The position numbers and the translations under genes are program-made. From Helicobacteraceae bacterium UBA6016 (lineage in GTDB: Bacteria > Campylobacterota > Campylobacteria > Campylobacterales > UBA6016): 18,516 nt of DNA. Below the pieces are notes generated by a model. It did not search any database and was not told where the DNA came from. It saw only the letters and a list, made by a program, of their open reading frames with translations. Positions 7,866 through 15,119 of this stretch are shown here, piece by piece. Numbering within the stretch: the first letter of the stretch is position 1; every line of letters begins with the position of its first letter. Location of the stretch: NCBI GenBank assembly GCA_002428055.1, contig DIZY01000090.1, forward strand, positions 1,192 to 19,707, read 5' to 3'.

Positions 7866-8851
7866 TTCAATCCTTTCGTAAAACTAATCATCTTAAATCT
7901 CTCGCCAAAACCCTCCGGCGATATAAGCGCTTTTGCCTTTTGCGCTTCCCGTAGATACACCGCTTCTCCGGCTTTTTGTAGATAAATTTGGAGCAGATCC
8001 GAAATACCAAAATCTATCATTGCCGAAGCTTGATTTTTATACTCCGCAAATTCAAAGCCGACCCCCGTAAAAGCATCTTTCAGATGGGAAAAATTGACAT
8101 CGTATGTAATGTCGGAGTTTTTGAAAAAATCACATAAATTCTCTATTGCAAAAAGCGGCTCGGTTTTGTGCTCTTTGTATGCCCGTATGGAAAAGTCGTT
8201 TCTAGGAAAATCCTGCCCGTAGTCGAATGTGACGAAATAGCTATTTTTAAAGGAGCCGTATAGCTCTTTTGCAAACTCTTCATACCCTACCGCCACCTCG
8301 CCTTTTGTCACTCCGAGGAGTTTTGCGGCTTCAACCGTCTCTTGCTCGCACCCGGTAAATTCAATTTTATGGTTTTCTACAACGGCACTCTTGCCGTCCA
8401 AGAACAGCTCGCATGCAAAAGCGTCAAATATCTCGTTGGCAAACACAAAAGCATCCCTATCTTCATATCCGCTCAAACTCTCAACAATCTCAAAATCAAC
8501 ATCCGAAAAAAACTCTCGCAGCTCTTTTTGCTGAAACTCGGCCGTCGTAGTCTGCTTTTCGACTATGACAAACTTTACGGTTTTGAGAAGCTCTGGGGCG
8601 AGCCCCGCCAAAAACGAGGCAAAATCTTTGATAGCAAAAAGAGAGTTTGCTCCAAATTCACAGACTATAGAGTCTTTTGCAAGCTTGCCGCTTTGCACCA
8701 ATGAGACAAATTTATTAGCCAGCGCTCCGCCAAAAAACATCGACACGCTAGGAGAGGTAAGAAAATCTCCCTCTCGCCCGACCTGCCCTACGCCTTTGTA
8801 ATAGCCACCCTCTCCGTAGAGCCAATCACCCATATACTCCGAAAATCTCAA
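7862..8851 (-). CDS. MidA/NDUFAF7-like SAM-dependent methyltransferase family protein
   Basis: Belongs to the MidA/NDUFAF7 family (class I methyltransferases; the human member methylates an arginine of complex I subunit NDUFS2). The start TTG at 8851 gives MRFSEYMGDWLYGEGGYY, which matches the family's beginning, and lies four bases after the argD stop. In-frame upstream starts reach to 8896 and would overlap argD, so the start is uncertain. Seen in the 329 residues: GDFLTSPSVSMFFG (28–41), VIVEKQ (about 95–100) and NEIFDAFA (139–146). Odd points: the usual SAM-loop glycines are mostly lost (EFGANSLF, 65–72), and the usual Glu of the TSPE motif is Ser. The target is unknown; a role in complex I assembly is only inferred by analogy. 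Confidence 0.78.
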   Translation of the reverse strand: MRFSEYMGDWLYGEGGYYKGVGQVGREGDFLTSPSVSMFFGGALANKFVSLVQSGKLAKDSIVCEFGANSLFAIKDFASFLAGLAPELLKTVKFVIVEKQTTTAEFQQKELREFFSDVDFEIVESLSGYEDRDAFVFANEIFDAFACELFLDGKSAVVENHKIEFTGCEQETVEAAKLLGVTKGEVAVGYEEFAKELYGSFKNSYFVTFDYGQDFPRNDFSIRAYKEHKTEPLFAIENLCDFFKNSDITYDVNFSHLKDAFTGVGFEFAEYKNQASAMIDFGISDLLQIYLQKAGEAVYLREAQKAKALISPEGFGERFKMISFTKGLK

Positions 8852-8855
8852 CTGC

Positions 8856-10043
8856 CTAGCCCGATATGCGAGAAAGCGCGACACGGAGTCTTGCAAACCC
8901 CTCTTCTATTTCATCTTCTTTGATTGTGATGGATGGCAAAAATCGAACAGTACTTTGCGCTGATTTGATAACGAGCACACCCTCTTTAAACCCCTCGGTT
9001 ATCGCATTTTGCATTATCTCGTCGCTTTTTGCTTTTAGACCTCTGAGAAGTCCTAGTCCCACGCTTTTTTCAAACAGATGAGGAAAATCAGAAACTACCC
9101 CATTCAAATGTTTCTCAAAACTCTCTATGGTTGACGCAAGGATGCCGCTTTTATACTCCTCATCCAAAACACCGAGCACCGCAACGGCCGCCTTAGTAGA
9201 AAGCGGATTACCGCCAAATGTAGAGCCGTGGTCTCCAGGACTAAATGCATCTTTTAGCGTCGTACAGACAGCGCCTATCGGCACTCCCCCAGCAAGACCT
9301 TTGGCAAGGGTAAACACATCCGGCTCTATACCGTATGTCTGACACGCCAAAAACTCGCCGCTCCTAAAAATACCGCACTGGATTTCGTCAAACATAAGTA
9401 GCACGCCCTGTCTTTTCGTCTCTTCCCGTAGCCTCACAAGCTCCTCTTTGGCAAACGCATACACGCCACCCTCTGCCTGTATAGGCTCAAGCATCACGGC
9501 AGCAGTATGTTCGTCTATTCTAGCTATTGCGTCTTCAATATTTTCGGCATGCACAAAACCATCCGGGTAAGGGCCAAAAAAGTCATGAAACCTGTCTTGC
9601 GCCGTTGCTTTTAGCGTCGTTATCGTTCGTCCATGAAAAGAGTTTTTGATGGTTATTATTTTGTATCTTTTGGTCTCGAAGTTTGCCTCGCCATATTTTC
9701 TAGCTATTTTGATAGCGCCTTCGTTCGCTTCGGCTCCGCTATTGCCAAAAAATACCCTTATATCCATCTTTGAGAGCTCTTTGATTTTCTTCGCCGCTTT
9801 CATTTGCGAATCGATATAAAAGAGATTTGAGATATGATGTACTCCGTTTATCGCTTCACTTACCGCTTTTACAAGTGCGGGGTGTTTATATCCGACCGAA
9901 TTAACGGCGATACCGGACATAAAATCTATGTACTCTTTGCCGTTCTCGTCATACAGCCTTGCGCCGCTGCCGTCTACGAAGTTTACATAGTTTCTTTTAT
10001 AGGTATGAAGCAGATATTTTGACTCTTCTTGTTCGTAATCCAT
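8856..10043 (-). CDS. argD: Acetylornithine aminotransferase (class III PLP enzyme)
   Basis: Converts N-acetylglutamate semialdehyde to N-acetylornithine in arginine synthesis, using glutamate and pyridoxal phosphate. The 395 residues begin MDYEQEESKYLLHTYKR. They show FMSGIAVNSVGYKHP, the PLP-phosphate site GNSGAEANE (100–108), SFHGRT, the Asp219-Glu220 ring-binding region in MFDEIQCGI, and the Schiff-base Lys248 in TLAKGLAGGVPIGA, followed by HGSTFGGNPL. ATG 10043 was chosen over an upstream in-frame start at 10100 because it has AAAAGG about nine bases ahead and matches the ArgD N-terminus. Other class III aminotransferases are possible on motif alone, but length and local sequence favour ArgD. 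It is the first gene of a minus-strand run with the MidA-like gene and thiS. Confidence 0.9.
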   Translation of the reverse strand: MDYEQEESKYLLHTYKRNYVNFVDGSGARLYDENGKEYIDFMSGIAVNSVGYKHPALVKAVSEAINGVHHISNLFYIDSQMKAAKKIKELSKMDIRVFFGNSGAEANEGAIKIARKYGEANFETKRYKIITIKNSFHGRTITTLKATAQDRFHDFFGPYPDGFVHAENIEDAIARIDEHTAAVMLEPIQAEGGVYAFAKEELVRLREETKRQGVLLMFDEIQCGIFRSGEFLACQTYGIEPDVFTLAKGLAGGVPIGAVCTTLKDAFSPGDHGSTFGGNPLSTKAAVAVLGVLDEEYKSGILASTIESFEKHLNGVVSDFPHLFEKSVGLGLLRGLKAKSDEIMQNAITEGFKEGVLVIKSAQSTVRFLPSITIKEDEIEEGFARLRVALSRISG

Positions 10044-10084
10044 AAAAACAGACCTTTTAGTTAGTTTATGAAAAAATTGTGGCA

Positions 10085-10090
10085 ATTGTA
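10085..10090 (-). promoter_or_regulatory. Candidate -10 element for argD
   Basis: Read on the minus strand this is TACAAT, in GATACAATTG. It is about 42 bases upstream of the argD ATG, which leaves a leader of roughly 35 bases. No clear -35 hexamer is seen, which is common in Campylobacterota promoters. Pattern only; no experimental support. Confidence 0.35.
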
Positions 10091-10097
10091 TCAAAAG

Positions 10098-10103
10098 CAT
10101 AAT
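10098..10103 (+). promoter_or_regulatory. Candidate -10 element for the response regulator gene
   Basis: CATAAT (five of six matches to TATAAT), 19 bases upstream of the ATG at 10123, in AT-rich sequence with TTGT motifs about 15–20 bases further upstream. It would give a very short leader that still contains the AAAGG ribosome-binding site. It lies only eight bases from the opposing argD element. Weak call. Confidence 0.28.
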
Positions 10104-10122
10104 AACAAAATAAAGGCATTAG

Positions 10123-12141
10123 ATGCTCCCAGTTCAAACGGATAGTAGCGCAAAGGTGCTCATTGTTGACGACACTAAAACAATTGTGCAGATACTTACT
10201 ATGATACTAAAAAAAGAGGGGTTTGAGGTATTTACCGCATCAAGCGGCGAAGAAGCCATAGAGCTTCTACAAAATATCTCGGTCGATACGATACTTCTCG
10301 ACATACAGATGGGTAAAGGCATAGACGGTTTTGAAACCTGCAAAATTCTAAAACATAATTCAAAAACAAAAGATATTCCCATAATCTTCCTGACCGCATT
10401 TGATGATTTGGAGACAAAGCTAAGAGGTTTTGAAGTGGGCGGCGTAGACTTTGTCGCGAAGTCGTTTGATAAAACGGAGATACTCACAAGAGTTAAAAAC
10501 CAAACAAAACTCTTTAAGCTCCAAAATAGTCTAAAGAGCGGTCTGGCATACATCAGGGCGATACTGGATGCGCAAAAACATTTTATAGCAATATTCGATT
10601 CACGCCTCAATCTGGAAAACTACAACCGTTCATTTGAGCAAGCATTTGACCCGCAACCTGATTTTAGGATTAATTCAAAACTTATGCAATATGACGGCTA
10701 TCACTCCGTACAAAATGACGAAATGATATTTGAACTACTATCAAATGGCGGTGATTTTAAAAGTCTTATAAAAGGGTTGGACGGCATATATGCTTTCGAG
10801 CTGACACAGGCTGAGGTTTTAAATGAAACAAAAAAAATACTGACAATTAGCGATATTACGGCGCACGAAACAGCAAAAAGACAAGAACTGGAACTACTCA
10901 AGTATCAAGAGAGATACCATAACACACAGCAACAAGACGCCTTCAGAAAACAAAAAAAGATAATAAAAGACGAGGTCTCGCACCTGTTCAAAAACGGCTG
11001 GCTGTTTGATTCTTATTATAAACCGCTCGACATTCTAAGCGGCGATACTTTAGGGGCTATCAAACTAACAGAGGATAGGTATCTTTTTTATATCGTAGAT
11101 GCCATGGGCAAAGGGCTTAGCGCATCCGTTACAAGCATCCAATCCACATCTTTTATAAATAACAGTATAGAGCGTGCGATAGAACATAGTGACTTTAGTC
11201 TTGATGCAATAGTCCGTTCATTTTGTCACTTTATACAAAAACAACTCTTGGAAGATGAGCTTCTCTGTGTTGCCTTTATGGATTTTGACATAAAAAGCGA
11301 AAGTATGAGAATTGCCAATTACGGTATGCCACCAATACTTATAGAAAAAAACAATGAAATTGAAAGTATAAAACCAAACAATCCCCCTATAATGTCATTT
11401 CTTGCCACCGACGCAATAGATGAGGTCTCGCTTTCAAATATAAGCAAGATAGCAATGTACTCGGATGGCTTGAACGAAAGCCCTACAAAAGACGGCAAAC
11501 CGTACTCAAGACACATTGAAGCAGATTTTAAAAATTCGGTATTAATGAGGCAATTTTTGAGAACTTTTGAAGGTAAGGTTTCGAAACTAGACGATGATAT
11601 GACGCTTATTTTTATCTCTACAATATCTTCAAAAGAGGATATTTATTCCAAAAAAATAGAGATAGACTCAAAGCTATCCGATGTTATTTGGCTAAACAAA
11701 GAGATAGAGCAGATGCTGGACCAGATAGAGATAAACGAAAGAGACTCGTCTGAAGCTCTTTTAGTATTTAGCGAACTTTTAATGAACGCTTTTGAGCACG
11801 GCGCTCTTAATCTATCCCCTGCGGAGAAGCAAAGGCTTATAGAGGAGGATAGCTATGAGGAGTTTTTGGCGAAGATAGATAGCTCCAGGGTAATAAAAAA
11901 AATAGAGGTGGAGTTAACGGTCTCAAAAACAAAAATTGGCAGACTAATGTTAGAAATTGGCATCAAAGACCCTGGAAGCGGTTTTGAATTTTCAGAGGCG
12001 TTAAAAACTATATATGTTGAAGAAAACGACAAATACTCCGGCAGAGGCGTATGGATGGCAAACGATATAACGGACGGGATTTTCTTCAGCGAAACAGGCA
12101 ATAAGACGACATTTTTTAAAACAATTAGATTAAAAAAATAG
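10123..12141 (+). CDS. Response regulator with PP2C (SpoIIE/RsbU-type) phosphatase and RsbW-like HATPase domains
   Basis: A 672-residue cytoplasmic signalling protein. Residues about 10–130 form a receiver domain: Asp16/Asp17, phosphoacceptor Asp60 (LLDIQM), Thr91 and Lys113 (AKSF, where KPF is usual). About 141–255 looks like a degenerate PAS domain ending in a helical linker. About 280–500 is a SpoIIE-type PP2C phosphatase with metal-site motifs SGD (306–308), DAMGKG (326–331), YSDG (446–449) and DDDMTL (490–495). About 515–672 is a GHKL/HATPase domain of the anti-sigma kinase type: N box ELLMNAFEHG (551–560), DPGSGF and SGRGVWM. This order matches HsbR of Pseudomonas and CrsR of Shewanella, which phosphorylate and dephosphorylate a STAS partner; such a partner is the next gene. 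AAAGG precedes the ATG. Partner-switching role is inferred; the output is unknown. Confidence 0.88.
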   Translation: MLPVQTDSSAKVLIVDDTKTIVQILTMILKKEGFEVFTASSGEEAIELLQNISVDTILLDIQMGKGIDGFETCKILKHNSKTKDIPIIFLTAFDDLETKLRGFEVGGVDFVAKSFDKTEILTRVKNQTKLFKLQNSLKSGLAYIRAILDAQKHFIAIFDSRLNLENYNRSFEQAFDPQPDFRINSKLMQYDGYHSVQNDEMIFELLSNGGDFKSLIKGLDGIYAFELTQAEVLNETKKILTISDITAHETAKRQELELLKYQERYHNTQQQDAFRKQKKIIKDEVSHLFKNGWLFDSYYKPLDILSGDTLGAIKLTEDRYLFYIVDAMGKGLSASVTSIQSTSFINNSIERAIEHSDFSLDAIVRSFCHFIQKQLLEDELLCVAFMDFDIKSESMRIANYGMPPILIEKNNEIESIKPNNPPIMSFLATDAIDEVSLSNISKIAMYSDGLNESPTKDGKPYSRHIEADFKNSVLMRQFLRTFEGKVSKLDDDMTLIFISTISSKEDIYSKKIEIDSKLSDVIWLNKEIEQMLDQIEINERDSSEALLVFSELLMNAFEHGALNLSPAEKQRLIEEDSYEEFLAKIDSSRVIKKIEVELTVSKTKIGRLMLEIGIKDPGSGFEFSEALKTIYVEENDKYSGRGVWMANDITDGIFFSETGNKTTFFKTIRLKK

Positions 12142-12172
12142 TTTATTTATTAACGACTAAGAGTTTTTTTCT

Positions 12173-12178
12173 TACAAT
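12173..12178 (+). promoter_or_regulatory. Candidate -10 element for the STAS gene
   Basis: TACAAT in the 73-base gap between the response regulator and STAS genes, preceded by a T-rich stretch (12162–12171) as in many Campylobacterota promoters. It lies 36 bases upstream of the GTG start. It suggests the STAS gene may have its own transcript as well as read-through. Confidence 0.35.
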
Positions 12179-12214
12179 CGTCAAAACATCAACGAAAAAC
12201 AGAAAGGATTTGCT

Positions 12215-12523
12215 GTGCAAATAGAGACCTCGCAAAGCGCCAACGGCTACAAAATTACCGTAAAAGAGGTTATTAAGACCATAGAAGACAGTACGATTTT
12301 CAAAAAAAGCATCTCCGAGGTACTACTTAAAGAACCTGGTGCAAAAGTAGATATACATATTGTAGACTCTTACATCATCACTTCCTCCATTATCGGTACG
12401 CTTCTAAAAATGGTTCAAAAAGATAATGCTAAAATTGCAATTTTCGTATATAGCGCTGACCTGTACGAGCTTTTGGACAAACTAAATTTGATTACGCTCC
12501 TGAATGTAAAAAAAGAGTTTTAA
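12215..12523 (+). CDS. STAS-domain protein, probable anti-sigma factor antagonist-type partner
   Basis: A 102-residue protein with the length and secondary-structure pattern of SpoIIAA/RsbV-type STAS proteins. The GTG start at 12215 has AAAGGA seven bases upstream. The segment VDSYIITSSIIGTLLKMV (about 50–67) aligns with the phosphorylation loop of SpoIIAA (consensus DSSGLGxLL): Ser57 and Ser58 are kept, Ser58 being the likely phosphosite, but the preceding Asp is Thr and the following Gly is Ile. It lies 73 bases after the receiver–PP2C–HATPase gene, whose kinase and phosphatase domains would be expected to act on it (inference from HsbR/HsbA and CrsR/CrsA). No cognate sigma or anti-sigma gene is nearby. 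Confidence 0.8.
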   Translation: MQIETSQSANGYKITVKEVIKTIEDSTIFKKSISEVLLKEPGAKVDIHIVDSYIITSSIIGTLLKMVQKDNAKIAIFVYSADLYELLDKLNLITLLNVKKEF

Positions 12524-12533
12524 AAACCCAAGG

Positions 12534-12549
12534 GTAACAATTCCGTAAC
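12534..12549 (+). promoter_or_regulatory. Pho-box-like direct repeat upstream of pstC
   Basis: Two copies of GTAAC (12534–12538 and 12545–12549) separated by six bases, an 11-base period. E. coli PHO boxes have the same geometry (TGTCA repeats 11 bases apart) and the C. jejuni PhosR box is recalled as GTTTC-N6-GTTTC. The repeat ends 10 bases before a TATAAT, the position of an activator site replacing the -35. Binding by a PhoB/PhosR-type regulator is inferred. Confidence 0.6.
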
Positions 12550-12559
12550 CGATGCTATA

Positions 12560-12565
12560 TATAAT
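12560..12565 (+). promoter_or_regulatory. -10 element of the pstCAB promoter
   Basis: Perfect TATAAT, preceded by TATA, about 50 bases upstream of the pstC start. There is no -35 hexamer at the expected place; the Pho-box-like repeat occupies it. This suggests an activator-dependent promoter. Confidence 0.6.
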
Positions 12566-12615
12566 TCAAGAGATACAAAACACTACACAACGCAGTGATA
12601 AATAGGGTACTTTAG

Positions 12616-13479
12616 GTGATGAAAAATATCAATTTTGGCGACTTCGTATTCGAAAGTCTATCTAGACTTATGGCGCTCTCTGTATTTGTTGTCTTGGTGG
12701 CTATTTTTGTCATTCTTTACATAGATGCAAAGCCTGCCATTGACTCATTTGGGATTAGCTTTTTAACCGGTGAAATTTGGGCGCCAAACATGGAGACATT
12801 CGGGGCGCTCCCTTCAATCTACGGTACCATAATCAGTACCATAATAGCCATGATAGTGGCGACGCCGATTGCTATCGGGATTGCTATATTTTTGAGCGAA
12901 ATAGCGCACGCTAGGATAAAAGGCACCGCCGGTACACTAATAGAGCTTTTGGCTGCTATACCGTCTGTCATATACGGCATGTGGGGACTTTTTTACTTTG
13001 TGCCGATAGTCAGAGATGTTACCGGCGGCTCGGGTATGGGACTTCTTACAGGCGGTCTAATCCTTGCCATTATGATAATTCCGTTTACGGCGTCAATCAC
13101 TAGAGATTCGATGAATACGACTCCGGATATCTTAAAAGAGTCTGCGTACGCTCTGGGCGCAACAAAATGGGATGTTATAAAAGATGTCGTATTGCCTTAC
13201 GCAAAAATAGGTGTTATAGGTTCTATTATTCTCTCCTTAGGTCGAGCGCTTGGCGAGACGATGGCGGTAACATTCGTTATGGGTAATGCACAGAGGATTC
13301 CGGCAAGTATTTTGGAGCCTGCGACAAGCATTCCGGTAACTCTTGCGAATGAGTTTACAGAGGCGGATAGCGATATTTACTATTCAAGCTTATACCTGCT
13401 TGCGTTGCTCTTGTTTGTCGTAAGTTTTGCGATTATAGCGACAGCCAAATTACTCTTTTTGAAAAAAGAAAGAAGCTAA
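12616..13479 (+). CDS. pstC: Phosphate ABC transporter permease PstC
   Basis: One of the two membrane permeases of the high-affinity PstSCAB phosphate importer. The 287-residue protein has about six membrane segments. It shows the permease signature LAAIPSVIYGMWGLF (112–126) and the EAA loop ESAYALGATKWDVIKDVVLPYAKIG (about 175–199), which docks on PstB, then GRALGETMAVTFV, all typical of PstC. GTG 12616 and ATG 12619 are adjacent possible starts; AGGG at 12604–12607 fits either. It is the first gene of a pstC–pstA–pstB operon behind the Pho-box-like promoter, with pstA one base downstream of the stop. The substrate-binding gene pstS is not in the window. Confidence 0.94.
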   Translation: MMKNINFGDFVFESLSRLMALSVFVVLVAIFVILYIDAKPAIDSFGISFLTGEIWAPNMETFGALPSIYGTIISTIIAMIVATPIAIGIAIFLSEIAHARIKGTAGTLIELLAAIPSVIYGMWGLFYFVPIVRDVTGGSGMGLLTGGLILAIMIIPFTASITRDSMNTTPDILKESAYALGATKWDVIKDVVLPYAKIGVIGSIILSLGRALGETMAVTFVMGNAQRIPASILEPATSIPVTLANEFTEADSDIYYSSLYLLALLLFVVSFAIIATAKLLFLKKERS

Positions 13480-13480
13480 A

Positions 13481-14323
13481 ATGCACAAAAACAGACGAAA
13501 AATAATAAATACGATAGTCCTTGCGCTATCAACACTAGCCGCACTAGTCGGTATCGCTATACTATTTTGGATTATAGGTATTTTGCTAATCAAGGGGCTT
13601 TCGGTTATATCTCTTGATACATTTACAAAAGATGGAACGCCTCCCGGAATGGAAGGCGGTGGTCTTAGACAGGCGCTTGTAGGACATCTAATACTAACAA
13701 GTATTGCAATGGGTATCGGTATTCCGGTCGGCATGCTAGCCGGTACATATCTTAGCGAGTACGGCGCCGGCTCAAAAATAGCAAACTTCATCAGAGACCT
13801 TTCAGACATTATGATGTCTGCCCCCTCTATCGTTGTCGGTGTATTCGTGTACGGCATTATGGTAGCCCCCGTACATCACTTCTCCGGCTGGGCCGGAAGC
13901 GTGGCGCTTGCGATACTTGCCATTCCAGTCATCATTAGAACGACCGATGACATGCTAAGTCTTGTGCCTCAAACGCTAAGGGAAGCGGCGTATGCGCTAG
14001 GCGCACCGAAATGGAAAGTAATATTCCAAGTTGTATATAAAGGCGCCGCTGTCGGTCTTATGACGGGTATCTTGCTTGGTGTCGCAAGGGTTGCGGGAGA
14101 GACTGCTCCGTTACTCTTTACATCGTTTAATAACAACTTTTTCAGTCTCAATATGAACGATTCGATGGCCTCTTTGACCGTTACGATGTTCGGATACGCA
14201 TCAAGCCCATACGAAGACTGGCAGCAACTAGGCTGGGCGGCGGCGGCGATACTTACTTTTGCCGTACTGTTTGTCAACATACTAAGTAGAGTTATTATGA
14301 ATATCAAAAAAGGTAAAAGGTAA
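13481..14323 (+). CDS. pstA: Phosphate ABC transporter permease PstA
   Basis: Second permease of the PstSCAB phosphate importer. The 280 residues hold about six membrane segments, the first at about 12–38. The family blocks MMSAPSIVVGVFVYG (111–125), the EAA loop REAAYALGAPKWKVIFQVVY (168–187) and GVARVAGETAPLLFT are present. PstC and PstA are distinguishable by these blocks: PstA has the SAPSIV and AGETAPLLFT versions. The ATG follows the pstC stop by one base and the pstB ATG follows its stop by three, so the three genes are one transcription unit. Length is normal. Confidence 0.94.
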   Translation: MHKNRRKIINTIVLALSTLAALVGIAILFWIIGILLIKGLSVISLDTFTKDGTPPGMEGGGLRQALVGHLILTSIAMGIGIPVGMLAGTYLSEYGAGSKIANFIRDLSDIMMSAPSIVVGVFVYGIMVAPVHHFSGWAGSVALAILAIPVIIRTTDDMLSLVPQTLREAAYALGAPKWKVIFQVVYKGAAVGLMTGILLGVARVAGETAPLLFTSFNNNFFSLNMNDSMASLTVTMFGYASSPYEDWQQLGWAAAAILTFAVLFVNILSRVIMNIKKGKR

Positions 14324-14326
14324 AAT

Positions 14327-15118
14327 ATGTCGACTATAGCAAATGTAAAAGAGGCTTTAGAGCTAGAGGTAAAAAACTTTAACTTCTACTACAAAGGCAC
14401 TACAGCGCCAAGCCTAAGAAATATCAATATGCCGATAGCAAAAAACAAAATTACGGCGCTTATCGGTCCGTCAGGATGCGGCAAAACTACGCTTTTAAGG
14501 TCTTTTAATAGAATTCACGACTTATACCCAGGCAATAGATATGAGGGCGAAATACTCTTTGAAGATACGAAAAAAAATCTTCTCGACAAAGATGTAGACC
14601 TTATCGACCTTAGACTAAACATAGGCATGATATTCCAAAAACCGACTCCGTTTCCAATGAGCATTTTTGACAATGTCGCATACGGGCTAAGACTCCAAGG
14701 CATCAAAAACAAATCAGAGCTTGAGGGAAGAGTAGAGGCGGCTTTAAAGGGTGCTGCGTTATGGGATGAGGTATCAAGCAGGCTAAACGCAGACGGCAAC
14801 TCTCTATCGGGCGGTCAACAGCAAAGACTTTGTATCGCAAGAGCGGTAGCGGTAGAGCCAAAAGTAATACTATTTGACGAGCCGACATCGGCGCTTGATC
14901 CAATATCTACGCTTGCGGTTGAAAAGCTCATTATTGAGTTAAAAGAGAAGCTTACGGTCATCATCGTAACGCACAATATGCAACAAGCTGCAAGGGTATC
15001 GGACTACACGGCGTTTATGTACATAGGTGATTTGATTGAGCTTGGACAGACTGAAGAGCTATTTATTAATCCTGCTGAAAAACTAACTGAAGAGTATATT
15101 ACCGGTAAATTCGGTTGA
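14327..15118 (+). CDS. pstB: Phosphate ABC transporter ATP-binding protein PstB
   Basis: Cytoplasmic ATPase that drives phosphate import through PstC/PstA and takes part in phosphate signalling. The 263 residues contain Walker A GPSGCGKTT (47–55), Q-loop Gln104 followed by KPTPFPMSIFDNVAYG (a PstB hallmark), ABC signature LSGGQQQRL (160–168), Walker B ILFDEP (181–186) and switch His216 (VTHNM). RSFNRIHDLYP after Walker A is also characteristic of PstB. The ribosome-binding site AAAAGG overlaps the end of pstA. No phoU follows; a hairpin lies directly behind the stop codon. Confidence 0.96.
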   Translation: MSTIANVKEALELEVKNFNFYYKGTTAPSLRNINMPIAKNKITALIGPSGCGKTTLLRSFNRIHDLYPGNRYEGEILFEDTKKNLLDKDVDLIDLRLNIGMIFQKPTPFPMSIFDNVAYGLRLQGIKNKSELEGRVEAALKGAALWDEVSSRLNADGNSLSGGQQQRLCIARAVAVEPKVILFDEPTSALDPISTLAVEKLIIELKEKLTVIIVTHNMQQAARVSDYTAFMYIGDLIELGQTEELFINPAEKLTEEYITGKFG

Positions 15119-15119
15119 G

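Noticed and set aside
10044..10100. Earlier in-frame start for argD (adds 19 residues)
   Set aside because: No ribosome-binding site, extra residues unlike ArgD, and it would run over the likely -10 element at 10085–10090.
10134..10610. Minus-strand open frame (158 codons) under the receiver domain
   Set aside because: Antisense to a conserved receiver domain; Ser/Ile/Phe-rich shadow typical of the opposite strand of AT-rich genes.
12526..12535. Small palindrome ACCC-AA-GGGT after the STAS gene
   Set aside because: Four-base stem with a two-base loop and no T run; too weak for a terminator, and it overlaps the Pho-box-like repeat, which explains part of the sequence.
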